Part shown: positions 16,401-24,748 of the stretch, in pieces
Position numbering within the stretch: the stretch's first letter is position 1
How the letters are laid out: each line of letters opens with the position of its first letter
NCBI GenBank assembly: GCA_018268315.1
Contig: JAFDWU010000002.1
Span: forward strand, 1 to 64,000
Origin: Armatimonadota bacterium
Lineage (GTDB): Bacteria > Armatimonadota > Fimbriimonadia > Fimbriimonadales > Fimbriimonadaceae
Length of the DNA stretch: 64,000 nucleotides
Direction of reading: 5' to 3'
Notes under the pieces: generated by a model
Database searches by the model: none
Seen by the model: the letters and a program-made list of their open reading frames with translations, nothing else
What the model was told of the DNA's origin: nothing
Program-made: the position numbers and the translations under genes

Positions 16401-19400
16401 TTGGCAAGTCCTCAAAGCCCACGAAGGGCGCAGGCAGTGGCTTAACGACGGTTGGTCCGTTCATCCAAGCAAGGTCTTGTCGAAGGACGCGAACGTTGGT
16501 AAGGCCGCCCGCACCGTGCAGCAAACTGAGCACCGAGCGATCAACAAAGTAGACACTGGCAATGCCGTTCTGGCCGTGCACGATATTGCCCGGCGTTGTC
16601 GTTAGGCGGCTCTTGTCATTGCTCGGGTCGCTATATACGTTGGTCGAATCGTTGGTTGTTGTCTCCGCCTTGGTAAGGTCGGTGGTGTAGCCAATGCTTT
16701 GGTTATCGATTGGATCGCCCGATCCATCAACCTTCATCACCAAGCCGAGCGGATTGCCGATCTTGAAGTTAAAAATCGAGGATGTGGGGTCGGTCGAGTA
16801 GTTCGCACCCTTGTAATTCAACGAGAAGAACACCGTGGCGCTTCCCGGCGCAAGGGCAAACTGGCCGCTTCCATCAAGCGGGTACTGGACCAGCGCGAAG
16901 CCATCAAGAACGCCGGACGGATTGTAAGAGTTGCCCGAATCCGAAGGAGCATTAACCGAGAACTTGAACGAAGGAGTCGTAACCGGCGAAGTCATGCCGG
17001 CTACACTGAGAGTTGCGGTTACCAGGGCATTCACCCCTACCGTCTGTGGGTCTGCCGGGAAATCGTAGAACATCAGGTACAGGGTTTGCCCCCACTCAAA
17101 TGCGGTTGAAGGATCTGCTGCCGCCGAACCCGTGGCTTCCGCGTAATCGCTGGATAGGCCGGTGAGAAGCTTCTCAAACTCCGTCTTCGTGATCAGCTTA
17201 ACCTTGGCTTGGTTAAAGGTCACGTTGCTTGGGTCGTTAGGCGGCACGCCCGGGTTTCCAGGGGCCTCCGTCGGATCATAGCCGCCCGCCAAGCCACCGT
17301 TACCGTGGAAGGCCATGGTGTAGCCAACCTGATCGCCGGTCACCATGAAGGTCTGGCCAACTGCAAAACTGTTCTCAAATCCACCCGCGGCGGTATATTC
17401 CCACGCTTCGCGGGCTCCGCGACGATTGACATCGGCGGTCCGCGCAAAGAGACCTTCTATTCGCCCGTCAGTTGTCGGAACCATGATGAGCGGGAACGGA
17501 TTGCGGACTCCAGAATTGTCGAATGCGTTGAACCACGCAAAGGTAAGCGGTCCATGGACGCTTGCCTGCAATTCACTGGTCTTCCACAGGATCGTGCCAT
17601 CGGACGCCTTGAGCGCGTAGATGGTGAGATTCTCGTTCGACACAAAAACGGTATCGCCCTGACCGCTTGTACTCATGTTGGCGTCGCTGGCCGTCGTCGG
17701 TCCGCCAAGGAAGTCGTCGGCTGGCAAGGACGGTTCGCCGGTGAACGTCCAGTTCACGGTTCCATCGTCAACCTTCAAGGATAGGAACTTGCCAGGGTTG
17801 CCAAAGTTGTCTTTCAGCGTTCCAACGAACACCGAGCCGAAATCGACGGCAGGGGTGCTGACAATCGCCCCAAGTGTGGGCGATGTTGCGGAGGGGTACA
17901 TCCAAAGCGGGGTTGTCGTTAGGTTGGAACTGTTCCCTACCGCATCAAGCGCATAGACCCTTCCCTGCGGCGCAGGGACGATTACGAGCGCCTGGCCACC
18001 CGTCGTTGTCGCAAAAGCAACTGAGCCCCGGAAAGCGCCAAGCGCGCTCGACATCGGCGTGGCCGGGTAGTCATCCGGATAAGTCCAATAGCGCGTGGTC
18101 GTGCCCGGCTTGTTGTTGACCAAGTCCATGTCGCCGCGGCCTGTCATGTCGATGCAGTAAACACGCCCGTTCGACGCAGCAATATAGAGCCGATCTTGCC
18201 CACCCGAAACGGATAAGTGCTGGATCATCGCGCTGCTAATGTCAAAACCGTTCGGCATGACGGCGATTCCGCCGGGACCGTCAAGGCCCGCCACGTGGTT
18301 CGGGTCCGTCCAACTCGGATTTGCGGGGTCTGGAGTGCTTGGGTATGTCCAATAAACCTTGGTGCCGCCAAGCCCATCGCCAATCGCGTCGACGCAATAG
18401 ATCTTCCCGTCTTCGCCCGCAAATACGGCGACATCGGTAGGAACCGGCGAGCTTGAAGGCGACAGCTTGAGATCGACAGTTGCGAGAACCGGCGTGGACT
18501 TAACCGTGTGGTTAGCGGTTCCAACAAACCAAACGGCGTCGGCGTACGACTTTCTTGTGAGATCGCCGGAGTCCGCGCTGTAGTTGGTGATGACCACCGA
18601 CAGCGGATTTCCAATTGAGTTCGCGCTCGTAAACTTCCGCGTTCCTAGGCGGAACCAACCGCTGGCAACCGATTGATCGATAGTGACAGTGGTGACGGTC
18701 GCGCCTTCGTGAATCTCGTAGCGAACGCTGTGGCCAAAGGTTTCACCGTTGCTATCGCCGGGCAGCCACACGTACAAATCGTATTGGCCGTCTTGCAGCA
18801 CGGGCGCGTAGGTTACGTTGTCGGCAGTTCCTAGGTTGTTAACAATCGGGGCTGCCAAATAATCGGTGCCGTAGTAATTCGAAGCCGTGGTCGCCGAGGT
18901 AAAGCCAGCTGAAAAGGTAACGCCGGAGCTGAGGTCGTCAATGATTCCGCCCGTATCCTTGGTTTGTGGGCTGTAAGACCAAGCAAGCGAACCATCCCCC
19001 AAGTTGTAGCAATTTGCCAACGCGGTAACCACCGTCGCAGGCTTGCCATCCTTGATAACGCTGGTGTTCTTGTTGTAAACCGTAATTGCGCGCTTGTATG
19101 TAACCGATGAAGTCGTCCATCCGCGGATGATCGGGGTGGCTGTGATGCTTCCACCGTCGGGAATGGCTCGCACCGCGTCCGCGTAAACGTACAGGCCAGG
19201 CGTGCCAAGCAACGCTCCGCCCGCATCGCGAGGGATGGTGTTGTAAATCGTGATGATAAACGGGTGGGTGCCGTCGTAATCGTAGAGCCGATCGGTGGCT
19301 TTGCCGCCATTGCCAAGCCTTACCCAGCCGCCGCCGGATACGTTGGTGTCAACGACGTCGATCTCACTTGCGCCCGCGCCGTACTGAATCTTCACCACCA

Positions 19401-19935
19401 TGTACCGCTGCTGGTACACGCCATTGGTGGGGCCAACTGGCACGTTGATAGAAAGCGCATAACCTCGCGGCAAGATATCAGTGGGTTGCACAGTGAAGCT
19501 TGCGGTTTCCAGACTGTCGCTAGGATTCAGCTTCAGCGTGGGGTCGCTTCCAAGCGCAGAAGCTATCGTCGGAGCATAGAGGTACGGAGGCGTACCGGCC
19601 GCATAGCCCGATGGGAAGTAGTAGCCGCCTGCCAAACCGGTAGTTGGCACAGTCCAGCCCGCGGTAAAAGATGTTGCGGCGATGTTTGTGTTGTCGACGA
19701 GGTAGCTGTGGCCGCGATTTTCGGCAATGGTTGGGTGGAACCAGAAGAGATCGCCTTGGCCGGGGCCGTTGGTGCTTTGGATTGTGGGATCGTTCGAGAT
19801 CGGATCGACTGTCTTGCCGCTTCGCCCGTTTTCACCCTTATAGGTTGGGCTGTCTTGGGCAAACGCTAAGCAACTCACACCCGCCAATGCGGCGATAACA
19901 ATAAACGCACGCTTCACAGTCCAATAAACTCCCAT
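13420..19935 (-). CDS. Giant exported beta-propeller protein with golvesin-like repeats, in PilY1 position, 2171 aa
   Basis: A signal peptide ends near SCLAFAQ. Two golvesin-like beta domains can be seen at about residues 90-260 and 335-475, each with a GGWVRLG or SGWFRLG motif followed by YADAV. Repeats of the PQQ/quinoprotein-propeller type follow (about 490-880), such as GRVYCIDMTG, GRVYALDAVG and TIYALKASDGTILWKTSEL. The remaining approximately 1250 residues are Ser/Thr/Gly/Pro-rich beta sequence, consistent with an extracellular adhesin-like protein. It is the last gene before pilM and follows the PilX-like gene and another giant, the place PilY1 occupies elsewhere. I do not see a recognisable PilY1 C-terminal domain, so the functional parallel is inference. 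A GAGG sequence 8 bases upstream supports this ATG. Confidence 0.75.
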   Translation of the reverse strand: MGVYWTVKRAFIVIAALAGVSCLAFAQDSPTYKGENGRSGKTVDPISNDPTIQSTNGPGQGDLFWFHPTIAENRGHSYLVDNTNIAATSFTAGWTVPTTGLAGGYYFPSGYAAGTPPYLYAPTIASALGSDPTLKLNPSDSLETASFTVQPTDILPRGYALSINVPVGPTNGVYQQRYMVVKIQYGAGASEIDVVDTNVSGGGWVRLGNGGKATDRLYDYDGTHPFIITIYNTIPRDAGGALLGTPGLYVYADAVRAIPDGGSITATPIIRGWTTSSVTYKRAITVYNKNTSVIKDGKPATVVTALANCYNLGDGSLAWSYSPQTKDTGGIIDDLSSGVTFSAGFTSATTASNYYGTDYLAAPIVNNLGTADNVTYAPVLQDGQYDLYVWLPGDSNGETFGHSVRYEIHEGATVTTVTIDQSVASGWFRLGTRKFTSANSIGNPLSVVITNYSADSGDLTRKSYADAVWFVGTANHTVKSTPVLATVDLKLSPSSSPVPTDVAVFAGEDGKIYCVDAIGDGLGGTKVYWTYPSTPDPANPSWTDPNHVAGLDGPGGIAVMPNGFDISSAMIQHLSVSGGQDRLYIAASNGRVYCIDMTGRGDMDLVNNKPGTTTRYWTYPDDYPATPMSSALGAFRGSVAFATTTGGQALVIVPAPQGRVYALDAVGNSSNLTTTPLWMYPSATSPTLGAIVSTPAVDFGSVFVGTLKDNFGNPGKFLSLKVDDGTVNWTFTGEPSLPADDFLGGPTTASDANMSTSGQGDTVFVSNENLTIYALKASDGTILWKTSELQASVHGPLTFAWFNAFDNSGVRNPFPLIMVPTTDGRIEGLFARTADVNRRGAREAWEYTAAGGFENSFAVGQTFMVTGDQVGYTMAFHGNGGLAGGYDPTEAPGNPGVPPNDPSNVTFNQAKVKLITKTEFEKLLTGLSSDYAEATGSAAADPSTAFEWGQTLYLMFYDFPADPQTVGVNALVTATLSVAGMTSPVTTPSFKFSVNAPSDSGNSYNPSGVLDGFALVQYPLDGSGQFALAPGSATVFFSLNYKGANYSTDPTSSIFNFKIGNPLGLVMKVDGSGDPIDNQSIGYTTDLTKAETTTNDSTNVYSDPSNDKSRLTTTPGNIVHGQNGIASVYFVDRSVLSLLHGAGGLTNVRVLRQDLAWMNGPTVVKPLPAPFVGFEDLPTNFPNTSLDYPDIKRERIAVTQQTGGSGDPVFSGVSLIPPTIPDPANIATRTMELTQFDFEAMVPKFQPPNAFNSWTDSSGANVPTSNYVGKMVVYIDTLGNGVFDPLSKRSPYRTFNYALGVPIDERFSVASPIVDLGTLGSGVGYTPISPGTAGTTYDPTAFAPIFKPFIVMNDGNVNLINMRLAKGYQVASNIYPWPVYSQTNEANSWLDGSVSLHSTLDSQTIPTNFALTNPVVAMKSRVSYLGSTRLDVNPKSRIDGHQAVSGASGDAKISVSVPVGFPAGSYTQRVGIIEDTGTSDEILQTGENQADPFLTLKFVVGESRMTTTVQPYAAPMVDNSSIFTSGNFNYENLQPAAARDAASGHLVMAFVSDRDQFVPSTTANPDPLPQLRLYLTSIAGALPNWHSLPSGGVLSPLNDLLGWTPASSSQWMNQSVGPFPDTNPSDPSYISPDVLFDSATTGGSIVAGTARFHSASFPETGTVDPFNPTGAPFSSLTMAFVGDAQKQTPVGRITENRLFASILTIGAGGAITLTDLTCNGSTAKMTDMQSETLLPKRKTSVVQTASNGAAVIFYGTDKGIQYVTFDGTSFGTQSAIPMPAAMESVSSPSAVGRLYRGTSKVIDVAFSGKLNGRQAQEIYMCRLNADASGNPTGLAYQPLRTRDLLEYDTAHNQYETQGLVWNPNPSTPVTLETVVNGVYTNIEVAGTRTTDRSSGVISFTTTLGGTAIIDPNSGVVRLSSLRLPQGIQLALTYQPTFLRVSSGQSGFSDPSMAFDWRLVGAPQGATQFSYWAKPDNTAALTTDPNQPTADRYWFTYSRGAGGSSDAARPFMSTMRLGIALPTPVYTNAGGSIASFAVSGATSFYQIDPSAGKVYFEAADEDQTVTITYTGADPITGNALTTPIVVTAPVRLISERSQAPVIMDHPVNEAGLTLFVDPLQQVRDIDTSTTVTAPYNMRRGLVWMFWHTTRFGRGDIFFQTLSPQFDSVVSGG

Positions 19936-19951
19936 TTCTAATCCTCAAGAA

Positions 19952-22900
19952 TCATTTGCGAATGGCAAACAATGGTGTTTGCAGACCCCTCGCCCCTTGA
20001 ACCGAGGAAATTGAAACTCTAATGCTGCTTGTACCGAATCCCAAGTTCTTCTTAGTGAACCAGAAACCTGGAACAGTGGTGTCAACCGAACCTCCACCAA
20101 CCGGCGGATCCAGCAAGCCGCTCACTTCTAAGACTTCGCCGGAAAAGGCACTGTTCCCGTAAGTCGTCCCTTCGATCGAGTTCACGATGAGCACGGAGCC
20201 GTTGGCCATGCGCTTCGCGAACGTTGGATGGAAGGATCGAACGTTCGATGAGTTCGGTGAACCCGGATCGAGCGGATACGTTTCCGCGAGCCCGCGCATA
20301 TGAGAATACGCTTCTTTTGGAAGCATCCAGTTCACGCGCCAGGCGGTGGTAGCCATGTTGGTGTGGTCCTCCGGCTCAAGCTCAAATACGCCATTGGTAT
20401 CGGTGAACATGATCGTGTAATAGGCGTTGCCGCCCGTGTCCACCTTGGTTTGCATTGTCAGCGAGTTCAAGCCGCTAATCTTGCGGCTCAGGCGCTTCGA
20501 AATGGCATCGGATGCGAACGATCCCGAATCGTCGTTCCAGAACATATTCGCTGGAATCACAGGGTCGGTGTCAGCGGTCAAGATCGCGCTCGTCGACCAG
20601 TCCTTTGTCAGCGAGGTGATGTCGTACTGGTTGATGACGATGGTAGTCGGGCCGTCGAACAATACGATGCCGCTGTTTCCGGTTCCGGAGATATCAGGAG
20701 TCGTGCCGCTAATCGTCGAAATGCCCTGCTGCCCGCTACTCGGCATTTCCGGACCAATTCCCGCCGCGATCGCGTAGTGCGGCGACACGCCGGGAACGTA
20801 AACTCGGGCAAGGCTTCCGTATTCAAAGCCCTTGCCGCTTGCGCTGTTGGCGCTATGGCCGTAAAGCACGCCGAGCTGCGGAACGCCGCTAATCGCGACG
20901 GGTCCTAGAATCTGCCTAGTTGATGGATCAGCTACGTAGCGGTCAACCAACTCGAGCAACCGGCGGTTGCCGCGGTCCGCGACCAGGTAATGGGTCCAAT
21001 ACTCCAATGCGTTCGGGCTATTGAGCAGGTTTCCGGCGCCAAGCACATAGCCGCTCCATGTCACTACATCTGCCGGATCGGCAAGCTTATTAGCCTCGCT
21101 GGCCTGATAGCCATCCGGCCGGTAGACGGGATCGAGGATGAAAGAATCAATGCTACGGACCTCTCGTCCGAACCGGTCCACTCGAACAACCCGTTGCGCC
21201 CCAGAATCGACGATGAGGATATCCCCGCCGTCGAGGTAGTACGCCCGCGACGGCCGCAACAGTTTGTGTATTTGGCCCGCGTTCGTAAGATCGCCTTGAG
21301 GTCCCGTTTGGTAAGTGGATTCGAGCGACCAAATTGGATTGCCCGCGCTATCGACCTCGATCAAACGGCCTTGATCGCAAACGAGATAGACCGATGGCTG
21401 ATAGGCATAGGTGGCATCATTGCCCCAAGCGCCCATCACGCCCTCTCCGGCTACCGTTCCAACGATCCGGCGTTGAGCCCAGTTGCCCGCAGCGGCAATA
21501 GTGGGATCGTTCCCCGAATTACCGTCGACCAGACTGTAGTAAATCTTGTTGTCAGAACCGATCGCGAGATCGCCGGTATTGTAGGTGCTCGAATTCGACC
21601 AGGCTGCCGGCAAGGATGAATCCGGCAAGGTTTGAAGCAGATGAGTTGTGTAGTCAGCAACGGTTCCTGCCCCTTGCGGCCAAAGCACAACCGGGTTGGT
21701 CTCAATGCTCGACGGGCTTGTGTAAAGCATTTGGAGAACTTCGTTCTGCCAAGGACGAGCCGAATCCGGCGAAATAAACTGCCCAGCCGATTGAGCCGTG
21801 CTCATCGCAGCCACGAAACCGTTCTGAACGGGCACTGCATTGGCCAGTAGGCTGCCGAGCAGGGAAGTCCCCGAAAGGTAGACCGTCGACCCTGCAACCG
21901 CGGGTCGTCCCGTAAGGCTCGCGCCATCAAACACGGTAAACCAGTTAAGCGGGCTCCATCTGCCCCCGACCTGATCGGGCCATATCACCTGATCCGGCTT
22001 GCCGGGAACCTTGAGCACTACCGGCAGACTGGATGAGAATGCGTTCTGCATCGGCCCATTAATGCTGCTCATCAGGCTATCAACTCTGATCGCCCCATTA
22101 GCTGCTCCCTGCTCCAGTTCGTACGAATACTGGGTGGGCTGCATGGAAACCGTGGATGTTGGGTTCGACTTGATCGAGCTGGCGGTGTAATCGTATTGGA
22201 TCACCTGAACGCCGTTGGGAAGATCGCCAACCGGGATGATAGGCGTTTCCGGCGTTAGCTTAAAGCTCATCAGCACCGAGGAAGGCGTAGATGTGCCTAC
22301 CTTGAAGCCAGAAGCAGTAACGAACACCTGATCGGAGGCAATCGTCGGCCCTCCCATGAAGGTCATCTTCTCGATGTCGCCGGTCAAGGAAGGATCAATT
22401 TGCGAGACGCCGTCAATATCGCGGAATGAGCTTGGAATCGTGGTGTCGCCGCCTGAAACTTGGATGACGTGCGAATCCATCAAGTCAAACCGATACTTCA
22501 GCTTAAACTGCCCTCTTCCCTCTTCGCGAACCGCGTAGAACGCTCCGCCAGGATGGGCGTTAACGGAAGAATTATCCGCGCTGCTTGTCGCGACGAACAT
22601 GGTTCCGTCGGGGCCAAGCGCAACGTGGTCCATAACCCTTAGCAAGTGGCCGGTGTCATCCGGGAAGTTGATATTCCCGCGAATCATTGCCGCAAAGTTC
22701 CCGGATGCCGCCACCTTGCCGATGTCAACGTTGTAGTCGATATAGATCTTAGCGACATCCGCGGGAAGCGGAGAGGTCATGTTGATATCGACGACACCCT
22801 GATTCTGCGTCCAGACGCCGGTGAACAGGGTGTTCATGTCGGTCTGGTTGTATACGTCGCCATTTGCGCGCACAAGCGTCAGCTTGATAGAGAGCGGATC

Positions 22901-24748
22901 GGGTGACGCATAGCTTAGCGGCTGATAAATATCAAGCGAGTTGATGGACGCTCTGGTTGTAATCCGCAGAACATTGCCCGCTAGTTGCTGATAGCTCGCC
23001 GCCTCGCCCTTCGCACCTACAAAAAGGCTGGCCACGCCGCACGTCACGCCCGGCTTAGGAAGCGAAGGAACATAAAGAACCTTGTCGACACCACCGCTGC
23101 CATCGAAGATCGGAATGTAGCCGATTGTCGGCGCTGCGGAAGCCTCGGGGATAAACGCTGCCGCCGATCCGCCAATCACCCAGTTGTTGCCGCCGGCGGT
23201 AACAAGGGTCCCAAGGTTTGGATCAAGAACGGTAAGTCGGGCAGATGGGGTGGCTCCTTCGTTATCAACCAGATAGAGCAGATTGTCTTGGAACACCGCC
23301 TCCATGGCATGTGCGCCCGGATTAGCGGAAACCGAACCTGCGGTGGCTGGCGTGTAGGAATAGGCAGGACCCGAGGGCGGCGCCGTCGAGATCAGTCCGC
23401 CTGCGCCGATATTAAAGAGATCAAAAGCGTACAAGGCGCCGGTTTGGTCCACAACCACGACCTGGTTCCTGGGAATACCGGTGTTCGGGTTGTTGACGGT
23501 GAAGCAAGAGGGCGCAGAGAGCTGAGTGACCGTGTTCGGGAAGCTGTAATGCCACAGAAGGTCGTACGGTTTGCCAAGAGAGAAGTCCGGCTCACCATCA
23601 TCCGCATTGCCGTCGCCGTCAAGGTCCTTCGCAGGGTTCGCATCGTAGGCAGAAACAGTCCAGATGCCGTGCAGCGAGCTTACGACCACCATCACGCCCT
23701 TGTAAATGGTGGGGGCGTTGCTGAGATCGCCAGGCGAGGAAATCGATTTGAAGTTCTGCGAAAGCGGCGCAGGCAGGTTCACCGGCTGTCCGCCAAGCTT
23801 TCTCGACCCAGCCCCTAGTTCAGGATAGGAAGAATTAAGATAGAAGGCGTTAACGATAAGATTAGCCGCCGCCTGAGAGGCGCGATCAAGGAAAGGAGTA
23901 TCCGCCGTCGGGCCGTTATTGGCAAGATCCAGATTGCCCGAGCTATCAAGCCCGCGGTTAAGGGTCTGGGCAACGCCGCGAGACGTTACAAGGACGTGGC
24001 CGTGCCCAATTTTGGCAACGGAGACGATGGACCCGGTGTAAGCATTGCTGCCGTCGTATTCGCCGACTACCGATTCAAACTGGCCGGCAGCGCTGACGGG
24101 GAGCAGCAGGGGGTCCGCGGAACCACCGCTAAGCGGCGGCGTTGCGATGCTGCCGGATGCCGTCGTTAACGTCAGCGAAACGTCCGACGCCGTCAGCTGG
24201 TTTGGAAAACTCAGCAGGGGATGGAACAGATCCGACGCGGAATGAACCGAACCCATCGTGGCGTTCACCTGGAAAGGAATCGGGAATCCGTTGGTCTTAT
24301 CCTGGTTTACCGATAGGTTCGTTGAGGTGAGATCAATCCAAAGCAACCCGCCCTGATCAACAAATCGCCGCAGCCGTTCTCGCTCGAATGGGGAGAGGGA
24401 GATGTTCTGATAGATGGGAACGCAGAGAACGTCAAACTGCGCTAACTGGGTGTCGCTCGTCTGCGAAATCCTAATTTCCCAATACGTCTTATCCGACTTC
24501 TGAACGGATGGCGCTGCCGGATTCTGGAAGACCCAACCATTGGGTTTCCCTACCGGGAGCCGGTCGAGGTTGTACCAAACATAAGGGGTTAAGTTCTCGG
24601 GGCCAGGCTCCGCAAGCGTCTTGTTGGCGTCAAGCAAGCCAATGCCCGCTCGCACCGTCGTCGTAGTGTTGGCGTATTTAACCGCCTGGCCGCAGGCCAA
24701 AGAAACTAACCCAACCAAAGCAAATATCAAAGCAGATCGCGATTTCAT
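19952..24748 (-). CDS. Giant exported propeller protein with a calcium-type loop, 1598 aa
   Basis: The signal peptide is residues 1-20. At about 104-144 a GATase-like segment (FDVLCVPIYQ, then RRFVDQGGLLWIDL) resembles the flavodoxin-like fold of DUF4159-type proteins. Propeller-like strands occur at about 330-560 and about 1130-1290 (RLIEVDSAGNPIWSLES, GDILIVDSGAQRVVRVDRFGR, an NHL/PQQ-like pattern). Residues 375-386 are DLDGDGNADDGE, a calcium-binding loop of the dockerin/thrombospondin-3 type. The start overlaps the PilX-like stop by ATGA, and the second giant follows 16 bases later. Probably a surface component of the T4P tip or an exported partner; that role is inferred from position. 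Confidence 0.75.
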   Translation of the reverse strand: MKSRSALIFALVGLVSLACGQAVKYANTTTTVRAGIGLLDANKTLAEPGPENLTPYVWYNLDRLPVGKPNGWVFQNPAAPSVQKSDKTYWEIRISQTSDTQLAQFDVLCVPIYQNISLSPFERERLRRFVDQGGLLWIDLTSTNLSVNQDKTNGFPIPFQVNATMGSVHSASDLFHPLLSFPNQLTASDVSLTLTTASGSIATPPLSGGSADPLLLPVSAAGQFESVVGEYDGSNAYTGSIVSVAKIGHGHVLVTSRGVAQTLNRGLDSSGNLDLANNGPTADTPFLDRASQAAANLIVNAFYLNSSYPELGAGSRKLGGQPVNLPAPLSQNFKSISSPGDLSNAPTIYKGVMVVVSSLHGIWTVSAYDANPAKDLDGDGNADDGEPDFSLGKPYDLLWHYSFPNTVTQLSAPSCFTVNNPNTGIPRNQVVVVDQTGALYAFDLFNIGAGGLISTAPPSGPAYSYTPATAGSVSANPGAHAMEAVFQDNLLYLVDNEGATPSARLTVLDPNLGTLVTAGGNNWVIGGSAAAFIPEASAAPTIGYIPIFDGSGGVDKVLYVPSLPKPGVTCGVASLFVGAKGEAASYQQLAGNVLRITTRASINSLDIYQPLSYASPDPLSIKLTLVRANGDVYNQTDMNTLFTGVWTQNQGVVDINMTSPLPADVAKIYIDYNVDIGKVAASGNFAAMIRGNINFPDDTGHLLRVMDHVALGPDGTMFVATSSADNSSVNAHPGGAFYAVREEGRGQFKLKYRFDLMDSHVIQVSGGDTTIPSSFRDIDGVSQIDPSLTGDIEKMTFMGGPTIASDQVFVTASGFKVGTSTPSSVLMSFKLTPETPIIPVGDLPNGVQVIQYDYTASSIKSNPTSTVSMQPTQYSYELEQGAANGAIRVDSLMSSINGPMQNAFSSSLPVVLKVPGKPDQVIWPDQVGGRWSPLNWFTVFDGASLTGRPAVAGSTVYLSGTSLLGSLLANAVPVQNGFVAAMSTAQSAGQFISPDSARPWQNEVLQMLYTSPSSIETNPVVLWPQGAGTVADYTTHLLQTLPDSSLPAAWSNSSTYNTGDLAIGSDNKIYYSLVDGNSGNDPTIAAAGNWAQRRIVGTVAGEGVMGAWGNDATYAYQPSVYLVCDQGRLIEVDSAGNPIWSLESTYQTGPQGDLTNAGQIHKLLRPSRAYYLDGGDILIVDSGAQRVVRVDRFGREVRSIDSFILDPVYRPDGYQASEANKLADPADVVTWSGYVLGAGNLLNSPNALEYWTHYLVADRGNRRLLELVDRYVADPSTRQILGPVAISGVPQLGVLYGHSANSASGKGFEYGSLARVYVPGVSPHYAIAAGIGPEMPSSGQQGISTISGTTPDISGTGNSGIVLFDGPTTIVINQYDITSLTKDWSTSAILTADTDPVIPANMFWNDDSGSFASDAISKRLSRKISGLNSLTMQTKVDTGGNAYYTIMFTDTNGVFELEPEDHTNMATTAWRVNWMLPKEAYSHMRGLAETYPLDPGSPNSSNVRSFHPTFAKRMANGSVLIVNSIEGTTYGNSAFSGEVLEVSGLLDPPVGGGSVDTTVPGFWFTKKNLGFGTSSIRVSISSVQGARGLQTPLFAIRK

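Noticed and set aside
18225-18614. Frames on either strand within the 2171-residue gene
   Set aside because: Low-complexity Ser/Arg/Thr shadows of a continuous exported protein with a clear signal peptide and repeats.
13420-24748. Possibility that the giant genes are prophage tail or toxin genes
   Set aside because: No phage structural genes, Rhs repeats or toxin domains were seen. The genes are embedded, with overlaps, in a T4P operon.
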